Assembly: GCA_031549415.1 (NCBI GenBank)
Contig: JAVBPU010000014.1
Coordinates: 21,138-85,137, forward strand
Reading direction: 5' to 3'
Length of the DNA: 64,000 bases
Source of the DNA: Limiplasma sp031549415
Lineage (GTDB): Bacteria; Bacillota; Clostridia; Christensenellales; Aristaeellaceae
Made by a program: the position numbers and the translations under genes. The number at the start of each line of letters is the position of its first letter. Within the stretch, counting starts at the first letter, position 1. Under the pieces are notes generated by a model, which worked only from the letters and a program-made list of their open reading frames with translations, was not told where the DNA came from and searched no databases. Positions 9,543 through 16,695 of the stretch are shown here, piece by piece.

Positions 9543-9917
9543 TTATTTGTCTTCCGCGGCGCCAATGGTATACTCCGCCACTGGGTTCCCATTGACGATG
9601 TGCTCCACCACAATCCGGGGCACCATGTCGGGCGTCAGCTTCACATAGGTCACCTTTTCCTTGCCGGGCATCATCACATCCACCATGGGCTCCAGGCGGC
9701 ACATGCCGATGCAGCCCGTCTGCGATACGGTGACGTTTTGCAGCTTCCGCTTGTTCATCTCTTCCAAAAAGGCCATCATCACAGGCCGTGCGCCCGCCGC
9801 AATGCCGCAGGTGGCCATGCCCACCACCACACGGATGCCGTCCTCCGCATCCTTGCGCATGGATACCTTGTCCAATGTCTTTTGGCGAATGGCTTCCAGT
9901 TCCGCTAATGATTTCAT
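9543..9917 (-). CDS. Thioredoxin-like [2Fe-2S] ferredoxin of the hydrogenase operon (HndB-like)
   Basis: 124 residues. Only three cysteines in cluster-binding context are seen: MATCGIAAG near 35 and TGCIGMC near 67, the arrangement of the small HndB-like proteins that sit beside HydC/HydB genes in Clostridia and Thermotogae. The fold should match the N-terminal domain of HydB. The gene overlaps the preceding HATPase stop by four bases, so it is translationally coupled and probably serves the same complex or its maturation or regulation; its exact function is not established. Confidence 0.85.
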   Translation of the reverse strand: MKSLAELEAIRQKTLDKVSMRKDAEDGIRVVVGMATCGIAAGARPVMMAFLEEMNKRKLQNVTVSQTGCIGMCRLEPMVDVMMPGKEKVTYVKLTPDMVPRIVVEHIVNGNPVAEYTIGAAEDK

Positions 9918-10468
9918 GGTTGTCCCTCCAAAATCGGTTTGAATTCTTCATTGATGGATTCCCGGATCCACTGCGCCACATCCGGTTCGTTCAGCGGTAC
10001 CCCGGCCAGCGTCTGGCGCAACTGCCGTGTGTCAAAGCTGGCTTCCAGCGCCTGCGAAGTGGCCTCAAACAAGAAATCCGGTTTGTCTGGGTTGAGCAGC
10101 ACCAGGGTAAACAGCGTGTCGCACATCCCGCCCATGGGAAGGCAATCAATGTTCCGCAGGTCAAAGGTGGCCCACAGCGTGGTTCCCTTCCCCACCTCGC
10201 TTTGGATCTGAAACGCGCCTCCGCTCATCTCCGCGCTTTGCTTGAACATGGGGATGCCCAGGCCCACTTTGCGGGTGGTGCGGGTGGTGGTAAAGGGGTC
10301 CGTCACCTTGGCCAAAAGCTCTGGCGGCATGCCGCATCCATCATCCTGAACGGTCAGGGTCAGCCGCTGGCTATCATCTATCCCAAAGGTGATGGCCAGC
10401 AAACCGGCCCCAGCCTTGATGCTGTTTTGGGCAATGTCCAACACATGCATCGACAAATCCCGCATCAT
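9914..10468 (-). CDS. HATPase-domain protein of the hydrogenase operon
   Basis: 184 residues. GHKL ATP-binding fold: N box DIAQNSIKAGA, G1 box DDGCGMPP, G2 region GLGIPMFKQ, then GGAFQIQSEVGKGT. There is no dimerisation/phosphoacceptor His domain, so it is not a complete sensor kinase. The C-terminal 60 residues are unassigned. Comparable lone HATPase genes occur between hydC and hydB in other anaerobes. ATGA overlaps on both sides link it tightly to hydC and the [2Fe-2S] gene. Inferred: a regulatory or assembly ATPase for the hydrogenase; untested. Confidence 0.85.
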   Translation of the reverse strand: MMRDLSMHVLDIAQNSIKAGAGLLAITFGIDDSQRLTLTVQDDGCGMPPELLAKVTDPFTTTRTTRKVGLGIPMFKQSAEMSGGAFQIQSEVGKGTTLWATFDLRNIDCLPMGGMCDTLFTLVLLNPDKPDFLFEATSQALEASFDTRQLRQTLAGVPLNEPDVAQWIRESINEEFKPILEGQP

Positions 10469-10944
10469 GCCTTGCTTTTCACCTTGTACTTTTCTAAAAT
10501 CTCCGGAATCTCATCCTCGGTGAGGCGGCCATACACATCCTCATTGATCATCATCACGGGGGCCAGGCCGCATGCGCCCAGGCAGCGGGTGGCTTCCACG
10601 GTAAACAACTGGTCCGGTGTGGTTTTGCCGGCAGGAATGTCCAATTCCTTGCACAGGCGATCCAACACCTTTTGCGAGCCCTTCACATAGCAGGCCGTTC
10701 CCAGACAAACGCCACATACATACTTGCCCTTGGGCTCCAACGAGAACTGCGAGTAGAACGTCGCAACGCCGTACACTTCGCTGAGGGTGGTGCCCAACTG
10801 GTCCGCGATCATTTTCTGAACATCCAGGGGAACGCAGCCAAAAACGCCCTGTGCCTCTTGCAGCACCGGCATCAGTGCGCCTTTTTGTCCCTTGTGCGCA
10901 TCAATGAACCTTTGCAGCTTCTCATACTTTTCATTGTGTGACAT
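10465..10944 (-). CDS. hydC: HydC (NuoE-like [2Fe-2S]) subunit of the [FeFe] hydrogenase
   Basis: 159 residues from ATG 10944, which lies 12 bases after AGGAGG; a TTG at 10965 would start on the Shine-Dalgarno itself. Thioredoxin-like [2Fe-2S] fold with CLGTACYVKG and ATRCLGACGLAP providing four Cys ligands, and the helical N-terminus with GCVPLDVQ and VYGVATFYSQF typical of the 24-kDa subunit. Partner of HydB in electron transfer from NADH. First gene of the operon; a Rex-like palindrome lies 60 bases upstream. Confidence 0.95.
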   Translation of the reverse strand: MSHNEKYEKLQRFIDAHKGQKGALMPVLQEAQGVFGCVPLDVQKMIADQLGTTLSEVYGVATFYSQFSLEPKGKYVCGVCLGTACYVKGSQKVLDRLCKELDIPAGKTTPDQLFTVEATRCLGACGLAPVMMINEDVYGRLTEDEIPEILEKYKVKSKA

Positions 10945-11004
10945 GCTTGCCTGAGACCTCCTCAATCCTTTTCCGACATCTGCTGCTGCCTGGCGGCAAA
11001 CACA

Positions 11005-11022
11005 GCGTTAATATATTAACAC
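11005..11022 (-). promoter_or_regulatory. Rex-like operator upstream of hydC
   Basis: Contains a perfect 14-base palindrome GTTAATATATTAAC (11007-11020). On the minus strand the 18 bases are GTGTTAATATATTAACGC, matching the clostridial Rex consensus TTGTTAA-n4-TTAACAA at all core positions and differing only at the outer edges. Rex senses NADH/NAD+, which fits an NAD-linked hydrogenase operon. The AT-rich core could also hold the -10 element, so binding would block transcription. Inference from sequence match. Confidence 0.65.
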
Positions 11023-11041
11023 AGGAAGAAGAGAATTGCAC

Positions 11042-11075
11042 GCAAAAATAGCGTCAAACTGATAAAAATTTGACG
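11042..11075 (-). terminator. Possible terminator after the PHP gene
   Basis: A 7-bp inverted repeat (11052-11058 with 11069-11075) is followed on the minus strand by CTATTTTTGC. It lies between the PHP stop and the Rex-like site, so it would separate the two hydrogenase transcripts. The stem is short; moderate to low support. Confidence 0.4.
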
Positions 11076-11138
11076 ATTTTTTATGGGAATTCCAAAACCA
11101 TTGGCTCCATTCGGTTTTGGTATCAATGACACCTATTT

Positions 11139-11843
11139 TTATGAAAATGCGGCTTCCAGCTTGAGCAAAACCCCCCTGGCGGTGGCTTCCCCCACCTCCA
11201 GGGCAAACACCCGCTCCTGGATGCTTTCCAGGCGGTGCGCATCCGAAGAGTGCAGGATCAACCGGCCTTTTGTGGCATAGGCGGGGCAGGCCAGCCCCAG
11301 GGAAACTTCCACCACCGGGTGCTCCGGCAGCATGGGCATCAGGCCCAAAGCGCCAATCATGCCATTGCTGCCCCGGTTGATATGGGCCGGAACAGGAATG
11401 CCGTGATGGTGGCGGATCAACGCGCAAAGCTGTTCCACGCTGAAATCCGTGGCGTTGACCAGCAGCCTCGGCTCCTCTCGCAAAACGGTATCGTCTTCCC
11501 CCATCACCAGCTGCCTGCCAAACAAATCCGGCTGGTTTTCCACTTCCGGCAAATGGTCGTCTATGATCTTGGCAAAGGCCAACGCCTCTTCCAGGGTATA
11601 AAAATAGGCCAAAATATGCACGTCTTCCTTGCTGGTCACTTCCAACCCGGGAATGACCTCCATGGAAAGGGCTTGAGCGGCCTCCATCACCTGGGGCAGG
11701 TTCAAAGCGCTGTTATGATCTGTTACGGCAATCACATCCAGGCCTTTCAGCTTGGCCATCCCCACCATGTTATAGGGGGTCATGTCGTCCTCCGCGCAGG
11801 GGGACAGACAGCTATGCAGATGCAGGTCCGTATAGGCGAGCAT
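11139..11843 (-). CDS. PHP-domain phosphoesterase
   Basis: 234 residues. The four PHP metal motifs are visible: TDLHLHSCLSPCAEDD at the N-terminus, VTDHNSA, the central Glu/His region PGLEVTSKEDVHILAY, and ILHSSDAHR near the C-terminus. Predicted metal-dependent phosphoesterase or phosphatase; substrate unknown. It is the last gene of the SPOR-DRTGG-HATPase-HydS-DRTGG cassette (two bases after the second DRTGG gene), and such PHP genes recur next to HydS-like hydrogenases, so the substrate may be a phosphorylated signalling protein or nucleotide rather than DNA. That role is inference. Confidence 0.85.
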   Translation of the reverse strand: MLAYTDLHLHSCLSPCAEDDMTPYNMVGMAKLKGLDVIAVTDHNSALNLPQVMEAAQALSMEVIPGLEVTSKEDVHILAYFYTLEEALAFAKIIDDHLPEVENQPDLFGRQLVMGEDDTVLREEPRLLVNATDFSVEQLCALIRHHHGIPVPAHINRGSNGMIGALGLMPMLPEHPVVEVSLGLACPAYATKGRLILHSSDAHRLESIQERVFALEVGEATARGVLLKLEAAFS

Positions 11844-11845
11844 GG

Positions 11846-12193
11846 TTATTCCGCTGGCGGCAGCACGCCGGCCTTTGCCATCAGCCCGCTGAGCTCATAA
11901 GCGGTTTTTGCCGTGGCCAGCACCGCCAGGCCCTCTTCCCGGGCTTTGGCCAGCGAGGCTTCTTCAATTTCCACGCCCTCCGTGAGCAGCACGCAGGCCA
12001 TTTCCATCAGCACCGCCACCGCAATAACGTTCACATGGGTTTGCACCGTCATCCAGGCCATGCCCTGCTTCCCGTGGGCCAGCACCCAGCTTAAAAGGTC
12101 GCAAGCGTACCCACAGGTGACCTCCGCATCCAGATCCGCGCCATCCACAAGGTTTTGGGCGTTAAGCACCTCCATCAATTGCCGGACTGTCAT
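11846..12193 (-). CDS. DRTGG-domain-like protein, second copy
   Basis: 115 residues. It aligns by eye with the protein at 14014-14382 over its N-terminal half (shared pattern: VLDA-L-x-D-x-L-x-x-EV, then a Cys-x3-DL-S-VLA stretch) and ends in a short alpha/beta region, so the two are paralogues inside one cassette. DRTGG domains are small regulatory modules found beside CBS domains and in phosphotransacetylases; ligand unknown here. No enzyme motifs. Lies nine bases after the HydS-like gene. Confidence 0.7.
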   Translation of the reverse strand: MTVRQLMEVLNAQNLVDGADLDAEVTCGYACDLLSWVLAHGKQGMAWMTVQTHVNVIAVAVLMEMACVLLTEGVEIEEASLAKAREEGLAVLATAKTAYELSGLMAKAGVLPPAE

Positions 12194-12202
12194 ACGCTTC
12201 TC

Positions 12203-13507
12203 CTACTCTCTGGTGGTTTTGGCCAGTTCCACCATTTTTTGGGCCATGATCTTCAGTTGGTCTTTCAAAATATGAATGCAATCCATCTTGTTGCAATACC
12301 CGCGCACAATGTCCTCCGCGAAGGTCATGCAGGTGGGGCTGCCACAGCTGCCGCAATCATACCCGGGCAGCGTTTTCACAATTTCCTCCATCTGCTCCAT
12401 TTTGCGCATGGCCTCCACAATGTCCTCGTCCAGGCGCATGACGCTGTTGGGGGAGACGGGCTTGTCCGTCTGGACGGCGTATTTGTTGAGATAAGAGGCG
12501 TTGACCTTTTCATCCGGGTGGGTCATGTCGCTGCCCTTCATCAGGGCCCTTATGGCATTGCGCGCCACATAGCCGTTTTCAAAGGTCAACGGCCCGCCCA
12601 CACAGCCGCCCGTACAGGCGGAGCCTTCAAAAAAGACCAGGTCCTCCAACTTGTTGTTTTCAATTTCTTCCAGCACCCGGATCACGTTTTCAATGCCATC
12701 CACCGCCATGCTATGCTCCGGGGATACGGCAACGCTCTCCCCCCCGTTGTTGGCCCAACCCACCCCAAAGGCCGTGGCCTTGGCCAGGCCCACATCCAGG
12801 GGATAGTTCTTCATTTGGCCCGCCAGCAGGCCGTAGATCTCCAGCATGGAAATGGCCCCGTCACAGGCGGAGGTCTCATGGCCAATGGGGTTGCGGATGG
12901 CCGTCATCTTAGCGGCGCAGGGGGTGATGAAAAAGCAGCCCACTTCCTCCTGGGGCACGCTATGCTTTTGGCAGAATTCCCGCTTGGCCACCATGGCGGC
13001 CAGCTCCATGGGCTGACGGATATCAATCAGATGAGAGATCAGCTCCGGAAAGCGCACTTGAATCAGCCGGGTGATGGCAGGGCAGGCCGAGGAAATCACG
13101 GGAAAGCGCTGCTTGTCCATGCTGCGCATCCGCTCCCGAATGGCGCGGGTGACAATGTCCGCCCCCTGCGCCACCTCATATACATCGTCAAAACCCATTT
13201 TCAGCAGCCCTTCCAGCACCTGGGAGGGGCTGACCAGGTTTTTGAACTGCCCATATAAGGAGGGCGCGGGCAGGGCAATTTTATAGCGGAAGCGGTTGAT
13301 GCTGGCAAGCGGGTCCGTTTGGGCATATTTGGCGTGGTAATCGCAAACGCGGATGCACTCGCCGCAGTCAATACAACGTTCATCAATGATATGGGCCCGC
13401 CCGCCCCGGACGCGGATGGCATCCGTTGGGCAGCGCTTTAAGCAATTGGTGCAGCCCTTGCATTTGTCCTTGTCCAGCCGGACAGAGTGGTACCGTTTAT
13501 CCGTCAT
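12203..13507 (-). CDS. HydS-like (sensory-type) [FeFe] hydrogenase
   Basis: 434 residues from ATG 13507 (GGGGAGGG six bases upstream). N-terminal two [4Fe-4S] sets (CKGCTNCLKRCP, CIDCGECIRVC). H-cluster domain retains all four expected cysteines: L1 SSACPA, L2 TPCAAKM, L3 EGSACTGGCVGGP. But the proton-relay Cys of L1 is Ala, the L2 Met is Thr and the L3 Met is Ser, changes known from HydS of Thermotoga and thought to slow turnover and suit sensing. Instead of a PAS domain, the C-terminus has a further Fe-S motif, DCGSCGSPTCMTFAEDIVRG...C, like the small Fe-S domain of CODH/ACS proteins. Flanked by DRTGG, RsbT-like and PHP genes, so a regulatory rather than catabolic role is inferred. Confidence 0.88.
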   Translation of the reverse strand: MTDKRYHSVRLDKDKCKGCTNCLKRCPTDAIRVRGGRAHIIDERCIDCGECIRVCDYHAKYAQTDPLASINRFRYKIALPAPSLYGQFKNLVSPSQVLEGLLKMGFDDVYEVAQGADIVTRAIRERMRSMDKQRFPVISSACPAITRLIQVRFPELISHLIDIRQPMELAAMVAKREFCQKHSVPQEEVGCFFITPCAAKMTAIRNPIGHETSACDGAISMLEIYGLLAGQMKNYPLDVGLAKATAFGVGWANNGGESVAVSPEHSMAVDGIENVIRVLEEIENNKLEDLVFFEGSACTGGCVGGPLTFENGYVARNAIRALMKGSDMTHPDEKVNASYLNKYAVQTDKPVSPNSVMRLDEDIVEAMRKMEQMEEIVKTLPGYDCGSCGSPTCMTFAEDIVRGYCNKMDCIHILKDQLKIMAQKMVELAKTTRE

Positions 13508-13545
13508 GGCAAACCCTCCCCGCTTTGGGCTTTTCATCCATCGGG

Positions 13546-13977
13546 CTATTGCGCAGGTTGCAGGCGAAAACGCATTTCAATGGTGGTGCCCTTGCCCACT
13601 TCGCTTTGGATGGCAAAGCCGTCCGCGTTGCGCTTCATGTTGGGAAGTCCCATGCCCGCGCCAAAGCCCAATCCCCTAGCCTCCTCGCTGGCGGTGGAAA
13701 AGCCCTCTTCCATGGCCTTGTCCACATTGGGAATTCCGGGCCCGATGTCCTTGGAAACCAGCAGTAGCTCCGTGGGGGTCATCTCCGCGGTCAACGTCCC
13801 GCCCATGGTATGGATGATCAGGTTCAGCTCCACTTCATAGCTGGCCACAGCGATGCGCCGCAAAATGGCGCTGTCAACGCCCAGCTGTTTCAGCTTCCGC
13901 TTGATGGTGGCGGAGGCTTCCCCCGCCGAGCCAAAGTCGCCCGCCGTGATCTTGTATGTATCGGTCATTGTGCTCAT
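13546..13977 (-). CDS. RsbT/RsbW-like serine kinase or anti-sigma HATPase
   Basis: 143 residues. Small GHKL domain: SYEVELNLIIH (N box), DIGPGIPNVDKAM (G1), GLGFGAGMGLPNMKRN (G2), then the terminal GKGTTIEM strand. Size and motifs match RsbT/SpoIIAB-type kinases that act in partner-switching, but no STAS antagonist or sigma gene is near. It sits between a DRTGG gene and the HydS-like hydrogenase, and a second lone HATPase lies in the neighbouring hyd operon, so its target may be in the hydrogenase signalling path. Confidence 0.85.
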   Translation of the reverse strand: MSTMTDTYKITAGDFGSAGEASATIKRKLKQLGVDSAILRRIAVASYEVELNLIIHTMGGTLTAEMTPTELLLVSKDIGPGIPNVDKAMEEGFSTASEEARGLGFGAGMGLPNMKRNADGFAIQSEVGKGTTIEMRFRLQPAQ

Positions 13978-14013
13978 CGTCCGTATCTCTCTTTCGCAGA
14001 TCAGGCCGCAACG

Positions 14014-14382
14014 CTAAGCCCCTGTTTTCTTTTCCGTACCCCGGATGCCTGCCTGGTACAAAAGCCCGCAGGTGGTGTAGGTGGTGTGCTTTGTGGTCAT
14101 CACCACAATGCCCAATTCCTCTGCCTCGTCCAAAACCTCCTGCCCCGGCACCTTGCCCCGGGCAAAAACGATGCAATGAATGTCCAGCATTTCCGCCGTG
14201 CGCATCACATGGATGTTGGTCAGCCCCGTGATCAAAATGGTTTTATCCTTCACAAAGGCCAGCACATCGCTCATCAAATCGGACCCGCAGGCCGTTTTCA
14301 CCTCCTGGCCCAGCTTGTCCCCGCCAAGCAAAACCCGGGCGTCTAGTACCGCTACCACTTCTGCTATGGTCACCCTTCTCAC
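14014..14382 (-). CDS. DRTGG-domain protein, first copy
   Basis: 122 residues. DRTGG fold suggested by VVAVLDARVLLGGDKLGQEV, the central TILITGL strand and the closing EELGIVVMTTKHTTY. Starts with GTG whose bases overlap the stop of the SPOR gene (GTGA). Paralogue of the gene at 11846-12193. Predicted ligand-binding regulatory module; no catalytic residues seen. Its place next to an RsbT-like ATPase and a sensory hydrogenase suggests it passes on or modulates a redox signal. Confidence 0.8.
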   Translation of the reverse strand: MRRVTIAEVVAVLDARVLLGGDKLGQEVKTACGSDLMSDVLAFVKDKTILITGLTNIHVMRTAEMLDIHCIVFARGKVPGQEVLDEAEELGIVVMTTKHTTYTTCGLLYQAGIRGTEKKTGA

Positions 14383-15221
14383 CCTTCTTCCTTTGGTATG
14401 GACAGCCCGTCGTACACTTTTTTCAGCGCGTCCAGGGCGGCAATGGCCTGGTATTTGACCTGGGTCGCCAGCTGCACGGAGGTTTCCTTTTCATCCACGG
14501 TTTTCACAAACGCGCCATAGGACCGCAAGCCATCAATAAGGCCCTGCACCGCCTGATGCCTGGGGGCAGAAAAGCGCTGTTCCAGCCGAAGGGCCACCGT
14601 TTCCACCTGCTGGCCCGCCGCCTGCACCTGGGCAATGGCTTCCGGCACGCTCACCTCTTGCCGGTCCATCAGCATGGACAGGGCTTGCAGCTGGGACACC
14701 AGATCGCTGCCATGCAAAAAGGCGGCTTCCAAAATGTCCAATTGCCCCTTCATGCCCTTCATGCGCAGCACCAATGGTGGCAACTGAATCTGATAGGCGT
14801 AGGCTTCAATGGAGTGCTTTTGGAAGAGCTGGGCCCGCACGGCCTCCACTTCCTCCTTGGTGGGATACAGGGCAGCCAGAGCACGGAAACGGGTATCCTC
14901 CCATACATATCCGGCGGCGCCACGGTTTTGAAACGACTCCGCGATTTTCTTGGCGGCCTCCTGGTTTTCAAAGGCGCCAAGTTGCAAAGCATACCAAGTT
15001 GCTGTTGGCAGCGTCATTTCCCGGCTTTCCACGGTTTCGTCAAAGGCGGCGTCCGTGGGAATGGGCGTGGGGGTTTCCGCCAACCGCACCTGCAGCCCGT
15101 CCCCATCGTTCCTCCACAGCAGGCCGGATAAGAGCAGCACCGCGGATAAAAACAGCAGTAGGTAATTAAGCCATTTCCTTTGCGTCGTACCACTGGGGTA
15201 TACCCGAGTCTTTTCTTCCAT
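14379..15221 (-). CDS. Membrane-anchored SPOR-domain protein
   Basis: 280 residues: short basic cytoplasmic tail, one transmembrane helix (about 18-36), a Thr/Pro-rich linker, and a SPOR-type repeat domain (about 75-150: YALQLGAFENQEAAKKIAESF ... RFRALAALYPTKEEVEAV). The last 120 residues are helical and unassigned. SPOR domains bind denuded glycan strands at division sites or in spore-wall remodelling. ATG follows GGAGGGGAC. First gene of the HydS cassette, which is an odd partner for a peptidoglycan-binding protein; co-transcription is inferred from the GTGA overlap. Confidence 0.82.
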   Translation of the reverse strand: MEEKTRVYPSGTTQRKWLNYLLLFLSAVLLLSGLLWRNDGDGLQVRLAETPTPIPTDAAFDETVESREMTLPTATWYALQLGAFENQEAAKKIAESFQNRGAAGYVWEDTRFRALAALYPTKEEVEAVRAQLFQKHSIEAYAYQIQLPPLVLRMKGMKGQLDILEAAFLHGSDLVSQLQALSMLMDRQEVSVPEAIAQVQAAGQQVETVALRLEQRFSAPRHQAVQGLIDGLRSYGAFVKTVDEKETSVQLATQVKYQAIAALDALKKVYDGLSIPKEEG

Positions 15222-15308
15222 GCCGGTCCCCTCCCATGCTTCGCATCGTCTGACCCTATGCGCCCCAAAGGAGGATTATGTGTAGCTTGCGCTTCCTGCC
15301 ACGCTGTG

Positions 15309-15360
15309 TTACCATAAACAAACCGCATTCATTATACAGGCACGGAGGCAAAAGATGCAA
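15309..15360. promoter_or_regulatory. Overlapping divergent promoters sharing a -10 region
   Basis: Plus strand: TTACCA (15309-15314), 17 bases, TTATAC (15332-15337), toward the DUF6062 gene. Minus strand: TTGCAT (15355-15360), 18 bases, TGTATAAT with -10 at 15331-15336, toward the SPOR/HydS cassette. The two -10 boxes occupy the same bases, so firing should be mutually exclusive. Confidence 0.5.
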
Positions 15361-16086
15361 TACCATTTGGATACGATTCCACTGTGGGAAGTGCTGGAAC
15401 AGCATGCGGAATGCCCCTTTTGCGCCTTGTATCATCATTTGGAAGAAACCGAGGTCCAGCGGGCCCTGGGTGGCAGCGTGATGGAGCCGGATGTGCGCGT
15501 GCAGGTCAACAAACGCGGCTTTTGCGCAACCCATCACAGACAACTGCTGGCCCAGAACAACCGGCTGGGGCATGCCTTGCTGACGGATTCCCACATGAAG
15601 GAACTGCTGAAAAAGACCTGTTCCTTGTCTCCCGCGGGTTGGCCCCCCAAGGCACATTTGGACGCGTTGATTGAAAAGCTGCAAGCCCTTTCCAGTGGAT
15701 GCGTTCTCTGTGATGCCCTTGCCCTGCATATGAACCGCTACTATGCCACTTTTTTGCATCTTTGGAAAACCGACAAAAAATTTCAGGCGCTATGGGATGC
15801 TTCCCACGGAGCCTGCATGCCTCATGGGGCAGAGCTTCTGCGCCATGCGCAAAAGCATCTGTCCCTTAAAAAGCAGCAGGTTTTGGCCGGGTCGGTGCTT
15901 GCGTTGCTCAATGCCCGTCTGACCCAGGATGAAAAGGACTTGGAATACTTCACAACGCAGTTTGACTACCGCAATCAAAACAGGCCCTGGGGGGACAGCA
16001 AAACCGCCTTGGAGCGCAGCCTCCGGCGGTTGCGGGGCGGCTTTGCGGAAGAACACTTTGAAAGGGACGGTGAAACCCGTTCATAA
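15355..16086 (+). CDS. DUF6062 family protein
   Basis: 243 residues beginning with the family-typical YHLDTIPLWEVLEQH and a cysteine pair CPFC, with further Cys-containing motifs (GFCATHH; SGCVLCDAL; ACMPH) that look like two zinc- or thiol-binding units in a helical protein. GGAGG precedes the ATG. The family is common in Clostridia and has no known function. Divergent from the SPOR/HydS cassette and convergent with the dCMP deaminase gene. Confidence 0.82.
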   Translation: MQYHLDTIPLWEVLEQHAECPFCALYHHLEETEVQRALGGSVMEPDVRVQVNKRGFCATHHRQLLAQNNRLGHALLTDSHMKELLKKTCSLSPAGWPPKAHLDALIEKLQALSSGCVLCDALALHMNRYYATFLHLWKTDKKFQALWDASHGACMPHGAELLRHAQKHLSLKKQQVLAGSVLALLNARLTQDEKDLEYFTTQFDYRNQNRPWGDSKTALERSLRRLRGGFAEEHFERDGETRS

Positions 16087-16101
16087 TGCTCTGGCGCGTG
16101 C

Positions 16102-16560
16102 TTATTCCGCCTCCCGCTGAAACTGTTCCAGGGATACGCCCGCCTCCTGAAAAAACTCCAAAGAAAAGGGGTCCGGGTACCCTTGCTCATATACCACCCG
16201 CTTGATGCCCACGTTCACAATCATTTTCGCGCAGACGGAGCAGGGCTGGTGGGTGCAGTACAGCGTGCCTCCCTCAATGGAAATGCCCAGCTTGGCCGCC
16301 TGCAAAATGGCGTTTTGTTCCGCGTGGATGGCGTAGCAGACCTCCGCCCGGGTCCCCGAAGGAATGTTCAGCTTGCGGCGCAGGCACTCACCCCGCTCTT
16401 TGCAGGTCTGGATCCCCGCAGGTGCGCCATTGTACCCGGTGGTCATGATGCGCTTGTCCTTTACAATGACAGCGCCGATGTTCCGGCCTTCATTAAAGCA
16501 GCTTGACCATTCGGAAATCAAATAGGCCATCTTCATGAACCGAATATCCCATTTATCCAT
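16102..16560 (-). CDS. dCMP/cytidine deaminase family protein (ComEB-like)
   Basis: 152 residues. Zinc-dependent deaminase with YAIHAEQNAIL (His ligand, catalytic Glu) and HQPCSVCAKMI (two Cys ligands), plus the insertion rich in Cys between strands (CKERGECLRR) common to dCMP deaminases. Product would be dUMP for thymidylate synthesis. Start ATG 16560 is preceded by GGGAGG; the open frame extends upstream but without family similarity. Convergent with DUF6062, divergent from the flippase gene. Confidence 0.93.
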   Translation of the reverse strand: MDKWDIRFMKMAYLISEWSSCFNEGRNIGAVIVKDKRIMTTGYNGAPAGIQTCKERGECLRRKLNIPSGTRAEVCYAIHAEQNAILQAAKLGISIEGGTLYCTHQPCSVCAKMIVNVGIKRVVYEQGYPDPFSLEFFQEAGVSLEQFQREAE

Positions 16561-16695
16561 CTGCCTGCCTCCCATTTCTTTTTGTGAATTATACTTCATT
16601 CCCTTGGTTTTGACAATGCGCCCAAGCCCATGGCGGCGCTCCCCGTTGTCATGGCCCCGGCCAACGGCACATAGCCTCTTGCGGGAGGCGGTGCT

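Noticed and set aside
12155..13258. A 367-codon plus-strand frame
   Set aside because: Antisense shadow of the HydS-like gene.
15314..15330. A second Rex-like site before the SPOR/HydS cassette (TGTTACCATAAACA)
   Set aside because: The half-sites are two bases closer than in the Rex consensus and the inner bases do not match.
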